Below, piece by piece: positions 1 to 8,678 of a DNA stretch of 64,000 nt. The notes under the pieces were generated by a model. It was not told where the DNA came from. It searched no databases and saw nothing but the letters and a program-made list of their open reading frames with translations. Numbering within the stretch: the stretch's first letter is position 1; every line of letters begins with the position of its first letter. Source of the DNA: JBBSBY01 sp038250835. GTDB lineage: Bacteria; Desulfobacterota; Desulfomonilia; Desulfomonilales; Desulfomonilaceae. Both the position numbers and the translations under genes were made by a program. Location: the NCBI GenBank assembly GCA_038250835.1, contig JBBSBY010000003.1, forward strand, positions 42,960 through 106,959, given 5' to 3'.

Positions 1-1
1 C

Positions 2-343
2 ATCCCATCGGCTATTGGGGCATGGCAGCTTTGGAAAGGCAACTCGGGCGGTTGGATCTGGATAGCCGTCGGCGCCGTCCTGGTAATTTCACGGCTGTTT
101 CCTCCGTTGTTTCGACGCATTTATAGACTTTGGATTGGATTCTCTGTAGTTTTAGGCTTTTTTGTATCAAGAATTCTACTTACGATTATATTTTTTGTGG
201 TCATCACGCCGACTGGAATTATAATGAAGTTGATGGGTAAAGATCCCATGGACAGAAAGTTTGATCCCAAGGTAACGAGCTATTGGAAAAGAAAAGAGCA
301 AACAGAAGAGTCATCTGTTCAACGATATGAGAAACAGTTTTAA
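2..343 (+). CDS. SxtJ-family membrane protein, 5'-truncated
   Basis: The reading frame is open from the window edge, so only the last 113 residues are seen and the true start lies outside. A TTG at 107 is inside the open frame and is probably not the start. The visible part has two strongly hydrophobic segments (about residues 18-36 and 45-75) and a charged cytoplasmic-looking tail rich in Lys, Arg and Glu. The pattern of a TTPTG-like turn followed by MGKDP and a basic tail is typical of the SxtJ family of small membrane proteins. Such genes commonly lie next to carbamoyltransferases and a DUF5989 gene in polysaccharide or natural-product loci. The DUF5989 gene does follow here, 23 bases downstream. 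The biochemical function is unknown. Confidence 0.7.
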   Translation: MPSAIGAWQLWKGNSGGWIWIAVGAVLVISRLFPPLFRRIYRLWIGFSVVLGFFVSRILLTIIFFVVITPTGIIMKLMGKDPMDRKFDPKVTSYWKRKEQTEESSVQRYEKQF

Positions 344-366
344 ATTACCTGCGTAGGAGGTGTTAA

Positions 367-519
367 ATGTCGCTGGTCGCGGAATTCTGGGATTTTATGA
401 AAGTTCGGAAGAAATTTTGGTTGGCGCCGATAATTATCGTGCTGGTCATTCTTTCAGCTTTTATAATCTTGGCCGCCAGCTCACCGGTTGCGGCGCCTTT
501 CATTTACACATTATTCTAA
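367..519 (+). CDS. DUF5989-family small membrane protein
   Basis: This 50-residue protein starts with ATG, preceded by a good ribosome binding site (GTAGGAGG, 7 bases before the start). An amphipathic N-terminus (MSLVAEFWDFMKVRKKFW) leads into one transmembrane helix of about 20 residues, followed by a short hydrophobic end (PVAAPFIYTLF). The WDFMKVRKKFWLAP pattern is what I recognise as DUF5989. The family usually accompanies SxtJ-type proteins and a carbamoyltransferase, and SxtJ is the gene directly upstream. A strong terminator follows at 538, so this is the last gene of its operon. No function is established. Confidence 0.75.
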   Translation: MSLVAEFWDFMKVRKKFWLAPIIIVLVILSAFIILAASSPVAAPFIYTLF

Positions 520-537
520 AATAGCCGAATCACGGCT

Positions 538-572
538 CTCCTAAAAGGGAGGCTGAGCCTCCCTTTTAGGAG
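538..572 (+). terminator. Perfect inverted-repeat terminator after the SxtJ/DUF5989 genes
   Basis: A 17-base perfect inverted repeat (CTCCTAAAAGGGAGGCT and its complement) is separated by a single G. The left arm contains an A-run and the right arm a T-run, so the hairpin has terminator-like features in both directions. It lies 19 bases after the DUF5989 stop. Confidence 0.85.
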
Positions 573-705
573 GATTATGCCTCAATAAGAATACTTTAAT
601 AATTTACGCGAACCATTCTCCTAATGATGAGTCTCATACAGACTTTGGAGTAATTGGAAAGAAAATTTTTGGAATGTTAGTTCGAACCTAGCCGGAGCGG
701 TGTCA

Positions 706-1173
706 TTACATGGAACAGTAATTGTTTCGCCCTTGAAAGCCACTTTTCCAATCCATTATATCCTCACCCGTCACCTCAACACTAATTTCCCAACCTGGAT
801 TAATGATCAAACCCAATCCCGCGGGCATGTGCATCAGTATCCATGGAAATTCCATTAAAATGCCGGATAATACATTTGGAAATAATTTGGAAACAGGGGA
901 AAATCGTTTAGCGTGCGTAAATATCGCCACTACGGGGCCTAGCCGAGGATGGTCAAATATCAATGGCTCAAAAGCGCTTGGGACTGGTTCGGAGTTGGAA
1001 GGAATGAACACTTTAGATGTGATCAGTTTATCAAAAAAATCTTCATGAGAGGTCGTGTTGGAGATCATGTCTATTAGAGCCAGCTCCAGTTCCGATTCCG
1101 CACTAAATTCTTCAGCAAAAGCCAAAACGCGGTAATTAGGTCGGCCGATGAATAATCTTGTAAAGAATCCCAT
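706..1173 (-). CDS. SseB-domain (PF07179-like) protein
   Basis: This protein of 155 residues resembles the SseB N-terminal domain. It has an N-terminal helix with acidic residues (AEEFSAESELELALIDM), a short block where a number or string is read (KVFIPSN), then LIFDHPRLGPVVAIFTHAKRFSPV, and a C-terminal GLGLIINPGWEISVEV strand-turn that is characteristic. SseB-type domains occur in type III secretion proteins but also as stand-alone housekeeping proteins of unknown role, and no secretion genes are nearby. It is a single gene in its own transcription unit, convergent with the terminated operon at the left edge. The family call is by motif; function is not assigned. Confidence 0.65.
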   Translation of the reverse strand: MGFFTRLFIGRPNYRVLAFAEEFSAESELELALIDMISNTTSHEDFFDKLITSKVFIPSNSEPVPSAFEPLIFDHPRLGPVVAIFTHAKRFSPVSKLFPNVLSGILMEFPWILMHMPAGLGLIINPGWEISVEVTGEDIMDWKSGFQGRNNYCSM

Positions 1174-1768
1174 TTATCACTTAAACCATGCCTGCTCTTA
1201 CAGTTGTTCTCGCAAGTCGACACGAAAAGATTAAGCAAATATATCATTTTTGTTAAATAAAACCGAACAACTCGTGTAAACTTTTAATCCCCCCTGGAGC
1301 ACTGGTTAGGGCTTTTAGAGCCGATTCATCTGTTGATTACAGGAAAATTTCTACCGCAGCTATGTAGACATCTTGAACCTTACTATCTGTGTGTCTTTAT
1401 AACGCGAATTGAATATATCATCAACAAATAATTTTACGTCTGCAAGTAACAGAAAGCGTGGGCGAACGCTTGATGGTGAGCAAAACAGGCGCGGCGACTT
1501 ACTTGCCGGTTAGTAAATCGAGAGGCGTATGCGTTTATTACGGCTTCGCTTTGAATGCAAGAAGACCGGTTTTCGTGATTGGCGAAGATATCATACGAAG
1601 CGGCAATCGCAATTTGCATCTAGACGGAGAGAAATCAGATCTTTTCAAAACTCACATCGCAATAAGCCATATTTTCATAATCCTCTTAGTCACGTCTAAT
1701 CTTTGATCCTGGGGGGTGAATGCCATATTACGAACGCTCGGCTTCGACGCTGAGACCGGATAGCCCAA
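1174..1768. other. Intergenic region without a recognised gene
   Basis: About 600 bases between two minus-strand genes. Two short open frames overlap on opposite strands (1458-1706 plus, 1434-1619 minus). Neither has a convincing ribosome binding site or a recognisable protein, and they cannot both be real. The segment must hold the promoter of the SseB-domain gene and the end of the nifU operon. I see no hairpin with a U-tract strong enough to call. Confidence 0.5.
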
Positions 1769-2404
1769 CTACCTTCTACAGAATATCGCGGCGTTCCATT
1801 CGTCCCGGCTGCATCTATCGGTAATTTCCAAATTTTCCGAATAACTCTCGACTACTGCATTGATGAGCGGTTCCGCAATACCTGAAAGAATGAGATATCG
1901 CCTCACTTTCGAACATAGTTCATCTTTCAGGCGAAGCAGAGTCGGAGCCGCCAAATTGGCTGCTACCACATCAAAACGCCCCTTTACCGCAACGCCTTCG
2001 CCCACAAACAGCAAAGAGTCCTCAGACTTGTTTTCAATGTCGTTTAAAACGAAATTGCGTCTGGTCGTTACGACTGCACTGGGATCGATGTCGTGAGCGA
2101 CTATTGTTTCACAGCCAAGAATTCTCGCAGCTACGGCCAGCACTCCGGTCCCGGTCCCCACATCCAAAATGCTCCTGGGTTTAGGTATTGTGTTCATTAC
2201 GTTTTCTAAAAATTCAAGAGCCATAATAGTCGTGGGGTGGTCTCCTGCGCCGAAAGAAGGGCCGGGGTCTATGATAATCTCCTTACGACCGGTGTTAGTG
2301 ATTCCTCTTTCCCACAACGGCGTCAACCTGAGGTTAATTCCGACATCTTTTCCCCGAATATTGCCGGTCCACCACTTTGCTGTGGCTTTTCTTCCGGGTT
2401 TCAC
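1769..2404 (-). CDS. PrmA-like methyltransferase (ribosomal protein L11 methyltransferase family), short form
   Basis: A class I SAM-dependent methyltransferase of 211 residues that matches the catalytic half of PrmA. It shows GPSFGAGDHPTT before motif I, motif I DVGTGTGVLAVAA (about residues 79-91), an acidic ribose-binding end of strand 2 (AHDIDPSAV), and the motif IV segment VVAANLAAPTLL in place of the usual NILA. PrmA trimethylates ribosomal protein L11. The usual protein is near 300 residues because an N-terminal L11-binding domain precedes this part, and that domain is mostly missing here, so the substrate is less certain. The start is GTG and overlaps the stop of the upstream ykgJ-like gene as GTGA, which supports translational coupling in the nifU-nifS-ykgJ-prmA operon. 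Confidence 0.75.
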   Translation of the reverse strand: MKPGRKATAKWWTGNIRGKDVGINLRLTPLWERGITNTGRKEIIIDPGPSFGAGDHPTTIMALEFLENVMNTIPKPRSILDVGTGTGVLAVAARILGCETIVAHDIDPSAVVTTRRNFVLNDIENKSEDSLLFVGEGVAVKGRFDVVAANLAAPTLLRLKDELCSKVRRYLILSGIAEPLINAVVESYSENLEITDRCSRDEWNAAIFCRR

Positions 2405-3042
2405 CTTATCGCAGCCTTTAATTGAATAAAAAACTTTTTATCGAAACTGGTGAGTAAGGCGCCGCTTATAGAAAATAAAATCGGCCTGGAAGGATTTCGA
2501 CCAATCATATCTTGCAGAAACTCCTTCGAATATTTGGCAACGAGTTTCTGAATCTTATCGATAAATACGGTGTTATAGTTTTCCCCCTTTTCAAAATTGT
2601 TGAGAGGACAAGAAATCACTCGAGATCCGATTTGTTGCGGAAGCCCATACAGTCTGCATGTTACCGGCCTGTGGTCATACAGAACGCAACCGTGGTCTTC
2701 AAGCAGTGGGCATGGTATTACCAGCTTTGCCGCCGCTTCTTCCAGAGCCGCTTGATTGACCTTTAAGGATTCCAGGTAAGATTTAGCCTCACGGAAAACT
2801 TTTTCGCCGGCGCCGGCTTTTGTAATTGCCCTCTCAAGCTGTTCAGGTGTTAGTAATCGCTTCGCTATTCCATTTATATAAAAGGCTTCAATTAAACTAA
2901 TTTGGTAGTATACCGAGCAGCATTGGTCGCAGCCCGGTTTGCAATTTATAAGATCCCCGTGCTTCTCATACACTGCCTTGTATAAATCATCCGCTTGGGA
3001 CAATAATTCACAATACCTATTTAAGTGGGCTTGCAAATTCAT
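2401..3042 (-). CDS. YkgJ-family cysteine-cluster protein (predicted Fe or Zn chelating)
   Basis: This 213-residue protein has the hallmark cysteine clusters of the YkgJ/UPF0153 family. The first is CKPGCDQCCSVYYQIS near residues 34-49, the second CPLLEDHGCVLYDHRPVTCRLYG near residues 110-135. The conserved Cys are thought to bind an iron-sulfur cluster or zinc. In several family members a link to protein modification or metal handling is suspected, but no reaction is established. It is third in the operon after nifU and nifS, 19 bases downstream of nifS, and overlaps the methyltransferase gene by four bases. A role linked to Fe-S assembly is a reasonable inference from this position only. 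Confidence 0.85.
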   Translation of the reverse strand: MNLQAHLNRYCELLSQADDLYKAVYEKHGDLINCKPGCDQCCSVYYQISLIEAFYINGIAKRLLTPEQLERAITKAGAGEKVFREAKSYLESLKVNQAALEEAAAKLVIPCPLLEDHGCVLYDHRPVTCRLYGLPQQIGSRVISCPLNNFEKGENYNTVFIDKIQKLVAKYSKEFLQDMIGRNPSRPILFSISGALLTSFDKKFFIQLKAAIR

Positions 3043-3061
3043 TTTCTATCCAAGCCACGAC

Positions 3062-4249
3062 TTAATGAACCGTGCAAATGGATTGCAGATTTTCGGGACC
3101 AAACGGAGACATTGCCCTTAGGAATTCGATAATCCCCGGCGCCTCCTTTACGACTGTATCGATTTGCTCTTTAGTGTTGTAACGCGAGAGAGAAAACCTG
3201 ATTGACCCGTGAACTGCCGTGAAGGGAACTCCCATGGCTCTAAGCACATGCGAGGGCTCCAAGGAACCGGAGGTGCACGCCGACCCTGATGAAGCGCAAA
3301 TCCCCTTATCATCCAGCCTCATCAGGATTGCCTCTCCCTCAACAAACTCAAATCCAATGTTCAAGGTGTTAGGCAATCGATTGTCAACATCGCCGTTTAT
3401 CTTAGCATGAGGCACAGTCTTCAAAAGCCCTTCCTGCAGGCGGTCACGCATCCCTTTGACTTTGACTCTCTCCTCTTCCAAGTTTTCAGCCGCCAATCCA
3501 GCAGCCTCTCCTAATCCAATAATTCCCGGTACATTCTCCGTGCCGCCGCGCCTACTTGACTCTTGGTGACCTCCGATAATAAACGGAGCAAACCTGGTGC
3601 CCTTCTTTATGTAAAGCGCTCCTATGCCCTTTGGTCCATGAAATTTGTGAGCGGATAACGATAAAAAATTAATGTTGGTTGAGTTTAAATTCACATCAAT
3701 TTTACCAATTACCTGGACTCCGTCCGTGTGCATTAAGGCGCCGTGTTCCTGGGCAACGTCGGCCACTTCATTTACAGGGAAAATCACTCCAGTTTCGTTA
3801 TTGGCCCACATGACCGACACTACCGCGGTGTTATCCGTTATTTTGCTGCGTACCTCGTCCATGTCGAGATTTCCGTTTTTATCCACTGTCAGCCATTTGA
3901 CAAAGTAGCCTTTACGGCCCAAATGCCTACACAGGTTAAGCACGGCAGGGTGCTCTACTCTGGTTGTGACGATTTCTCTCCGTTCAGGCATGGTTTCAAG
4001 AGCGCTAAAAATTGCTGTAGAATCAGATTCCGTTCCCCCGGAGGTAAACACTATCTCCTGAGGAGAAGCTCCCAACAAGTTAGCCAGGGATTCCCGGGCT
4101 CTGCGCACCTCCTTGCCGACAGACCCTCCAAAGGTGTGCATGCTCGAAGGATTGCCGTAACGCTCCACAAAAAATGGGCGCATGGCCTCAAATACTTCCG
4201 GAGCGACCATCGTAGTGGCGTTATTATCAAGGTAAATTAAAGTGCTCAT
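3062..4249 (-). CDS. nifS: Cysteine desulfurase NifS
   Basis: A 395-residue PLP enzyme that removes sulfur from L-cysteine, leaving alanine and passing persulfide to an Fe-S scaffold. The N-terminus has YLDNNATTMVAPEV. The PLP lysine lies in SLSAHKFHGPKGIGALY. The persulfide-forming cysteine lies in the flexible loop SSGSACTSGSLEPSHVL (around residue 325). Length and loop match the NifS/IscS class I group. The start codon overlaps the nifU stop (ATGA), so desulfurase and scaffold are translationally coupled. No nitrogenase genes are in view, so general Fe-S cluster assembly for anaerobic metabolism is the likelier job. Confidence 0.95.
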   Translation of the reverse strand: MSTLIYLDNNATTMVAPEVFEAMRPFFVERYGNPSSMHTFGGSVGKEVRRARESLANLLGASPQEIVFTSGGTESDSTAIFSALETMPERREIVTTRVEHPAVLNLCRHLGRKGYFVKWLTVDKNGNLDMDEVRSKITDNTAVVSVMWANNETGVIFPVNEVADVAQEHGALMHTDGVQVIGKIDVNLNSTNINFLSLSAHKFHGPKGIGALYIKKGTRFAPFIIGGHQESSRRGGTENVPGIIGLGEAAGLAAENLEEERVKVKGMRDRLQEGLLKTVPHAKINGDVDNRLPNTLNIGFEFVEGEAILMRLDDKGICASSGSACTSGSLEPSHVLRAMGVPFTAVHGSIRFSLSRYNTKEQIDTVVKEAPGIIEFLRAMSPFGPENLQSICTVH

Positions 4250-5085
4250 CCCGCTACCTCCTCGACCTGAAGGGCGGGATCAACCAATTCTCTCAATTTG
4301 GATTCTATTCCCGATTTGGTAAGCCCGGCGCTGGGACATGATTTACATACTCCTCTAAGCGCCAAAACCACTTTGTTACCCTCGATGTCGATGAGTTCCA
4401 CATCTCCACCGTCATTCTGGAGCATTGGCCTGATTTCTTTGTCTACAACTTCTTGAATCTTAGCGATTTTTTGTATATTGGTCATCGGTTTTACGGCGGA
4501 TTTTCTCGTGTCTTTCATCTGCCCCGTCATATTCTCCAAGATTGCGGCAATTTTATCTTTGCACAATCCGCAGCCGCCGCCTGCTTTGGTGTAGTTGGTG
4601 ACTTCATCTACAGTCTTGAGATTGTTTGCTTTTATCTCGTCAATTATCTGCTTGTCCGTAACGCCGAAACATTCGCAAACCAGTTGCCCTTCGTGTTGCT
4701 CTGAGGGAGCCGCCTCGCCGCGATAGCATGCAATTGCGGCATGGAAAGCATCTCTGCCCATAACGGAACAGTGCATTTTTTGGGGAGGTAATCCGCCCAA
4801 ATATTCGGCAATGTCTTGATTAGTAATTTTGAGCGCTTCTTCTACCGTTTTACCTTTGATCATCTCCGTTAGCGCGCTACTTGAAGCAATGGCGCTTCCG
4901 CAGCCAAAGGTTTGAAACCTGGCGTCCATGATACGTTCGGAATCGGGATCAATTTTTACAAACAATTTCAGGGCGTCTCCACATGCAATGGAGCCAACTT
5001 CTCCAACGGCATTACAGTCCGGCAATTCGCCCACATTTCTGGGGCTAAAAAAATGGTCTTTTAATTTTTCGCTATATTCCCACAT
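4246..5085 (-). CDS. nifU: Fe-S cluster assembly scaffold NifU, full three-domain form
   Basis: A 279-residue scaffold with all three NifU domains. Residues 1-125 are an IscU-type domain with cysteines in SIACGDA, FGCGSAIASS and KMHCSVMG. Residues about 130-185 are a BFD-like [2Fe-2S] domain with LVCECFGV and GGGCGLCKDK. Residues about 200-279 are an Nfu domain with the CxxC in GVCKSCPSAG. It receives sulfur from NifS, encoded by the overlapping next gene, and iron, then passes clusters to apoproteins. It is the first gene of a four-gene minus-strand operon. A second, single-domain scaffold is encoded at 33060. Confidence 0.95.
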   Translation of the reverse strand: MWEYSEKLKDHFFSPRNVGELPDCNAVGEVGSIACGDALKLFVKIDPDSERIMDARFQTFGCGSAIASSSALTEMIKGKTVEEALKITNQDIAEYLGGLPPQKMHCSVMGRDAFHAAIACYRGEAAPSEQHEGQLVCECFGVTDKQIIDEIKANNLKTVDEVTNYTKAGGGCGLCKDKIAAILENMTGQMKDTRKSAVKPMTNIQKIAKIQEVVDKEIRPMLQNDGGDVELIDIEGNKVVLALRGVCKSCPSAGLTKSGIESKLRELVDPALQVEEVAG

Positions 5086-5395
5086 GGGACACCTCGTAAC
5101 AATGATTTGTCAGGACAGAAAATATCAGACACTTAGCAAACATCAAAATAAAATTACATTTATATTCGATGCGGAAAAGAGACAAAGTGATTCATAAATT
5201 TGAGAAACCGACTCTGGAACACCTTAGTTGAATTATATTGAGTATCCGGTACGTTATGAGCTTTATAAGGAGGGTCACTTGACTATAACTACACGGATCG
5301 GATATAACTGAACAATTCCAAATAATAACTACTGCGGATTATTCAAAAATATTCTCAAACCGACCATAATCACCACAGGGCGCAAAGGCTTTTGA
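5086..5395. promoter_or_regulatory. Divergent intergenic region between nifU and the RND exporter
   Basis: AT-rich, 310 bases between divergent genes, so promoters for both should lie here. A strong Shine-Dalgarno (ATAAGGAGGGTCAC) at about 5263-5278 is followed directly by a TTG-initiated 10-codon frame ending in TGA. It lies about 115 bases before the exporter start and could be a leader peptide or a decayed start. I could not identify an IscR-type operator with confidence. Confidence 0.4.
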
Positions 5396-7795
5396 ATGAA
5401 TTCCAAAGACAAGCTCGATCTTAATAATCCCAATTTCCTGGATTTTATAGTTGATTACCGAACCCCTCTAGTCATCTTAGTTGTTGTGATAAGCGTCTTC
5501 TTTGCATACATGGCGCCTAGTTTACCCACAGACCCTACCTTGAGATCAGGTTTGGATCAAACTTCAGAAAGCTACCAAAATTTTCGCAAATTTGCCGAAG
5601 AATTTGGAGATGAAGAATTCATCCTCGTCAGTCTCTATAATGAAATCGGAGTAAAAAATCCGGCTTTTCTGAACAGCTTGGCTCAAATAACGGATCAGAT
5701 ACAAAAGCTCGATGGTATCTCTGAAACTCTGAGTTTATCCAACCTGAAGATGTTTCGGGAAGTCGATGGGAAATTCGGCTCCTTTCCAATCATTTCTGAA
5801 AGTCCCGGCGGACCCGTCATGCCCGACAAAAGTACTCTCGAAAATATGAAAACGGCTCTACCAATAATTGAACTGATGATTTCCCAAACCGAAAGGGCTT
5901 TCGGTTTGTTGGTGAAGATGGATGAGAAATGGAAATTTGACACCCATAAGGCGCGTCAAATTTCCCGCGAAATAAAGCAGATTTGCGCTAAGTACGCCCC
6001 GACGGGCACGGATTGTCGAGTCGTCGGTTCGGCTATTATTAGACAGGCCATCGTCAAATATAATATTCAAACGGGGATTATTTTTGGCGCTCTGTGCATG
6101 TTGATTGGAACCTTGGTATCCATATACGTTTTCAAAAGTATAAAGCTAACTTTGATTACGAACCTTATCCTCGGCGTTTGTGTATTATGGGTCCTCGGAC
6201 TAATGGCGGTTTTAAAAATCCCTCTAAACTCCACAACGGCCTTATCATTCGGATTTATCCCGATTACAACCGTAGAAATTGTTATTCATATGGTGGTCAG
6301 GTACAGTCAATATTTCCTAGAAACCAATGATAAGGTCGGCGCAATAAAAAAATCCGTGAGGTATTTGGCCAGGCCGTGTCTCATATGTTCATCTACGACG
6401 GCGGTTGGGTTCGGCGCGCTCATGGTGAGTTCGATTCCCATGGTTAAACAGCTCGGATTTATAATGTCCTTTGGTATAATTATCTCCTATTCGCTGGCCA
6501 TGGTGTTGACTCCCGCATTTTTCATGAGATTGAACTCTCTGGACGCTCCTAGAAAATCCGGAATTACGGGTGATTATCTCAGCGGAATACTTGACGGCAT
6601 ACTGGCGTTCATTTTTCGACGACATCGTCTTATTGTCGGCTTCGGAATTGTTCTCACGATAATCCTGTTTTCAGGAACTCCCTTTATCAAGAATGATTCT
6701 CAGATTTTGAGGATGTTGAGTTACAACTCTCCTGAATCTCAGGATTTGGCTTTTGTTGAAGAGAAATTGAACGGTATAAACAGTCTGGACTTAGTAATCG
6801 AGAGTGAGCCCAACGCCTTCAAAAAAGCCTCTATGTGGGCCAAAGTTGAAGAATTGGACACGGAGTTAAAGAAGTTACCGGAAGTCGTTGCGGTTGAGTC
6901 GTTCCTACCTCTCCTCAAATATGTTGATCAAACCGGCTCCGATCAAAAGCGCAAGGACTACTTTGCCGATCCGTCATTGTTGCCGCAACTATTGATGATA
7001 ATGACATTGAGCCCGGATGGGGCGCGGATAACGGAACGACATCTCAACAGCGATTACAGTCGATTGCACATTCCAATAAGAATCAAAAACTCACCTGACG
7101 TGCCCATTAGTCGCACGATAAAGGATATTCGGCAAATATCGAAACGAGTGATGGACGGTCATGCCAAAACCGTGCTTACGGGAGAGCTTACCGTTGTCTC
7201 CGACCAAACAACGGAACTCATACGTGATCAGATCAAATCAATGATAATTGCGGCCATTCTGATTACGATTTTGATGATGATTCAAATGCAATCCGTGTAC
7301 CTGGGATTCCTCTGCCTCATACCCAATATCCCTCCAGTGGCGGCGGTATTCGGCATTATGGGGTGGTTCGGCATTGCATTGGACGGCATCACGGTTTTCG
7401 CGGCAACTGTAGCAATCGGACTTGCCGTGGACAACACAATTCACTTCTTGACGCAGCTGAAACGCGATATTGCTCTTAAACCCGGGCTATCGATCAATCA
7501 GTATGTTGCCGGCGCGTATAAGCTCACGGCCCGTCAAATAGCGTCATGGAACATTGTAATTATGCTGGGATTCCTGGCGCTCTCAATTTCGCCTTTTCGA
7601 CCGGTGGTATTTTTCGGCATTCTTGGATGTTCGTCGCTGGCGCTTGGTCTTTTCGGAGACCTGCTGTTCGTGCAGTCGCTCATTATTTCGTCATCACGGA
7701 TAAAAAATACTATTAAGAGATTAGTCGAACGGGAAAGCGGTCTCGGGTCCAAAGGAAATGAAGTGGTGGAGCCCGTGAGAAGAATTGCTAAATAG
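5396..7795 (+). CDS. RND-superfamily exporter (MMPL/HpnN-like)
   Basis: An inner-membrane transporter of 799 residues with the duplicated RND layout. TM1 is near residues 25-43, followed by a periplasmic domain to about 220. Then comes a block of five helices (about 225-375), TM7 near 405-425, a second periplasmic domain, and a final block of five helices (about 610-760). The second half keeps the GLAVDNTIHF segment, where an Asp sits in the proton-relay helix; the first half has a Glu in TTVEIVIHMV at the equivalent place. Size and layout fit lipid or hydrophobic-compound exporters such as HpnN and MMPL proteins better than three-component drug pumps. No membrane-fusion or outer-membrane partner is adjacent. 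The ATG has a modest AAAGG upstream. The cargo is unknown. Confidence 0.85.
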   Translation: MNSKDKLDLNNPNFLDFIVDYRTPLVILVVVISVFFAYMAPSLPTDPTLRSGLDQTSESYQNFRKFAEEFGDEEFILVSLYNEIGVKNPAFLNSLAQITDQIQKLDGISETLSLSNLKMFREVDGKFGSFPIISESPGGPVMPDKSTLENMKTALPIIELMISQTERAFGLLVKMDEKWKFDTHKARQISREIKQICAKYAPTGTDCRVVGSAIIRQAIVKYNIQTGIIFGALCMLIGTLVSIYVFKSIKLTLITNLILGVCVLWVLGLMAVLKIPLNSTTALSFGFIPITTVEIVIHMVVRYSQYFLETNDKVGAIKKSVRYLARPCLICSSTTAVGFGALMVSSIPMVKQLGFIMSFGIIISYSLAMVLTPAFFMRLNSLDAPRKSGITGDYLSGILDGILAFIFRRHRLIVGFGIVLTIILFSGTPFIKNDSQILRMLSYNSPESQDLAFVEEKLNGINSLDLVIESEPNAFKKASMWAKVEELDTELKKLPEVVAVESFLPLLKYVDQTGSDQKRKDYFADPSLLPQLLMIMTLSPDGARITERHLNSDYSRLHIPIRIKNSPDVPISRTIKDIRQISKRVMDGHAKTVLTGELTVVSDQTTELIRDQIKSMIIAAILITILMMIQMQSVYLGFLCLIPNIPPVAAVFGIMGWFGIALDGITVFAATVAIGLAVDNTIHFLTQLKRDIALKPGLSINQYVAGAYKLTARQIASWNIVIMLGFLALSISPFRPVVFFGILGCSSLALGLFGDLLFVQSLIISSSRIKNTIKRLVERESGLGSKGNEVVEPVRRIAK

Positions 7796-8006
7796 ATGAT
7801 ACTCGTTGCTCAGGAAAGTTATAATGTCTGGGAAAAAAACTGTCGGATTAGATTTAATATCTCAATCCATGATTACTTTCCAGAAACGGTATTTACCGGA
7901 AAGAGAATGGTTTGATCTGTCGGTAATCACGCACTGCCGCTTCTGCCGGCACGAGAAAAGTACCCACTGCAGGTGGAACTTTGCCGGCTCAAATAGATGC
8001 GAGGCG

Positions 8007-8549
8007 TCACATGTCTCCCGTTCGGAAATAAGGCGCTAGAGTAGCGGCTTTCTTCTTTCCTATGCCGCGAATACCTGCAAGCTCTTGAGGTGATTTAAAT
8101 GGTCCGTTAGATCTCCTATGCTGCAAGATGCGCATGGCGAGCTGAGGCCCAATACCGGGTATAGCGATCAGGTCCTGTTCGTCCGCTTGGTTCAAATCCA
8201 AAATAAAACCCGCTGCGACTAATGCGCCTCCAGGTATTTTTGATACCTCAACATGGCCTCCGTCAATGTTTATGCGGCTATTACACGGAACTATTTCAGA
8301 AGATTGTTCAGGACTGATGTTACCGTAAGTTGACGTGATGATATCCGAAAGACGTGACGGACCGCTCTTCAGAGCTATTCCATGTGGTAATCCATCTATA
8401 ATCAGTTCATATACGCACCCGTCCGATCGAAGATCATTCTCGCTTTGCCGACGGTTGACACTCAAAGCGTCCCAGCCCAATGCCAGAAGACCCAGAATCA
8501 GTAATGCCGTTAAAACGCGTGGGGCCGGCGGACCGTTGGACTTTTGCAT
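8007..8549 (-). CDS. ComEA-like helix-hairpin-helix DNA-binding protein
   Basis: A 180-residue protein with one N-terminal transmembrane anchor (about residues 10-25) and an external domain. The C-terminal 65 residues form the tandem helix-hairpin-helix of ComEA: LNQADEQDLIAIPGIGPQLAMRIL followed by FKSPQELAGIRGIGKKKAATL. The two GIG turns contact the DNA backbone. ComEA proteins bind incoming DNA in the periplasm during natural transformation, though many bacteria keep such a gene without known competence. It lies 129 bases downstream of cimA on the same strand and converges with the exporter gene. No comEC or comF is in the window. Confidence 0.85.
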   Translation of the reverse strand: MQKSNGPPAPRVLTALLILGLLALGWDALSVNRRQSENDLRSDGCVYELIIDGLPHGIALKSGPSRLSDIITSTYGNISPEQSSEIVPCNSRINIDGGHVEVSKIPGGALVAAGFILDLNQADEQDLIAIPGIGPQLAMRILQHRRSNGPFKSPQELAGIRGIGKKKAATLAPYFRTGDM

Positions 8550-8678
8550 TTAACTTATGCCGATGCGCAGCTAAATAAGCAGTGTTTTTTGATGCTTAAA
8601 TTCCCGCTCCACCCTTGATGTTTAGGGAGAGCATTTCTTATATGATAACACAATTGTGAAGTGAAACCGCACTCCATC

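Noticed and set aside
1434..1706. Overlapping small frames on both strands in the gap before prmA
   Set aside because: They cannot both be real, and neither has translation signals or recognisable residues.
3743..4240. Long plus-strand frame opposite nifS
   Set aside because: It is antisense to a well-conserved gene and its protein has no recognisable content.
7806..8039. 77-codon plus-strand frame after the exporter
   Set aside because: It overlaps the end of the comEA-like gene, lacks conservation and has many Cys/His of random appearance.
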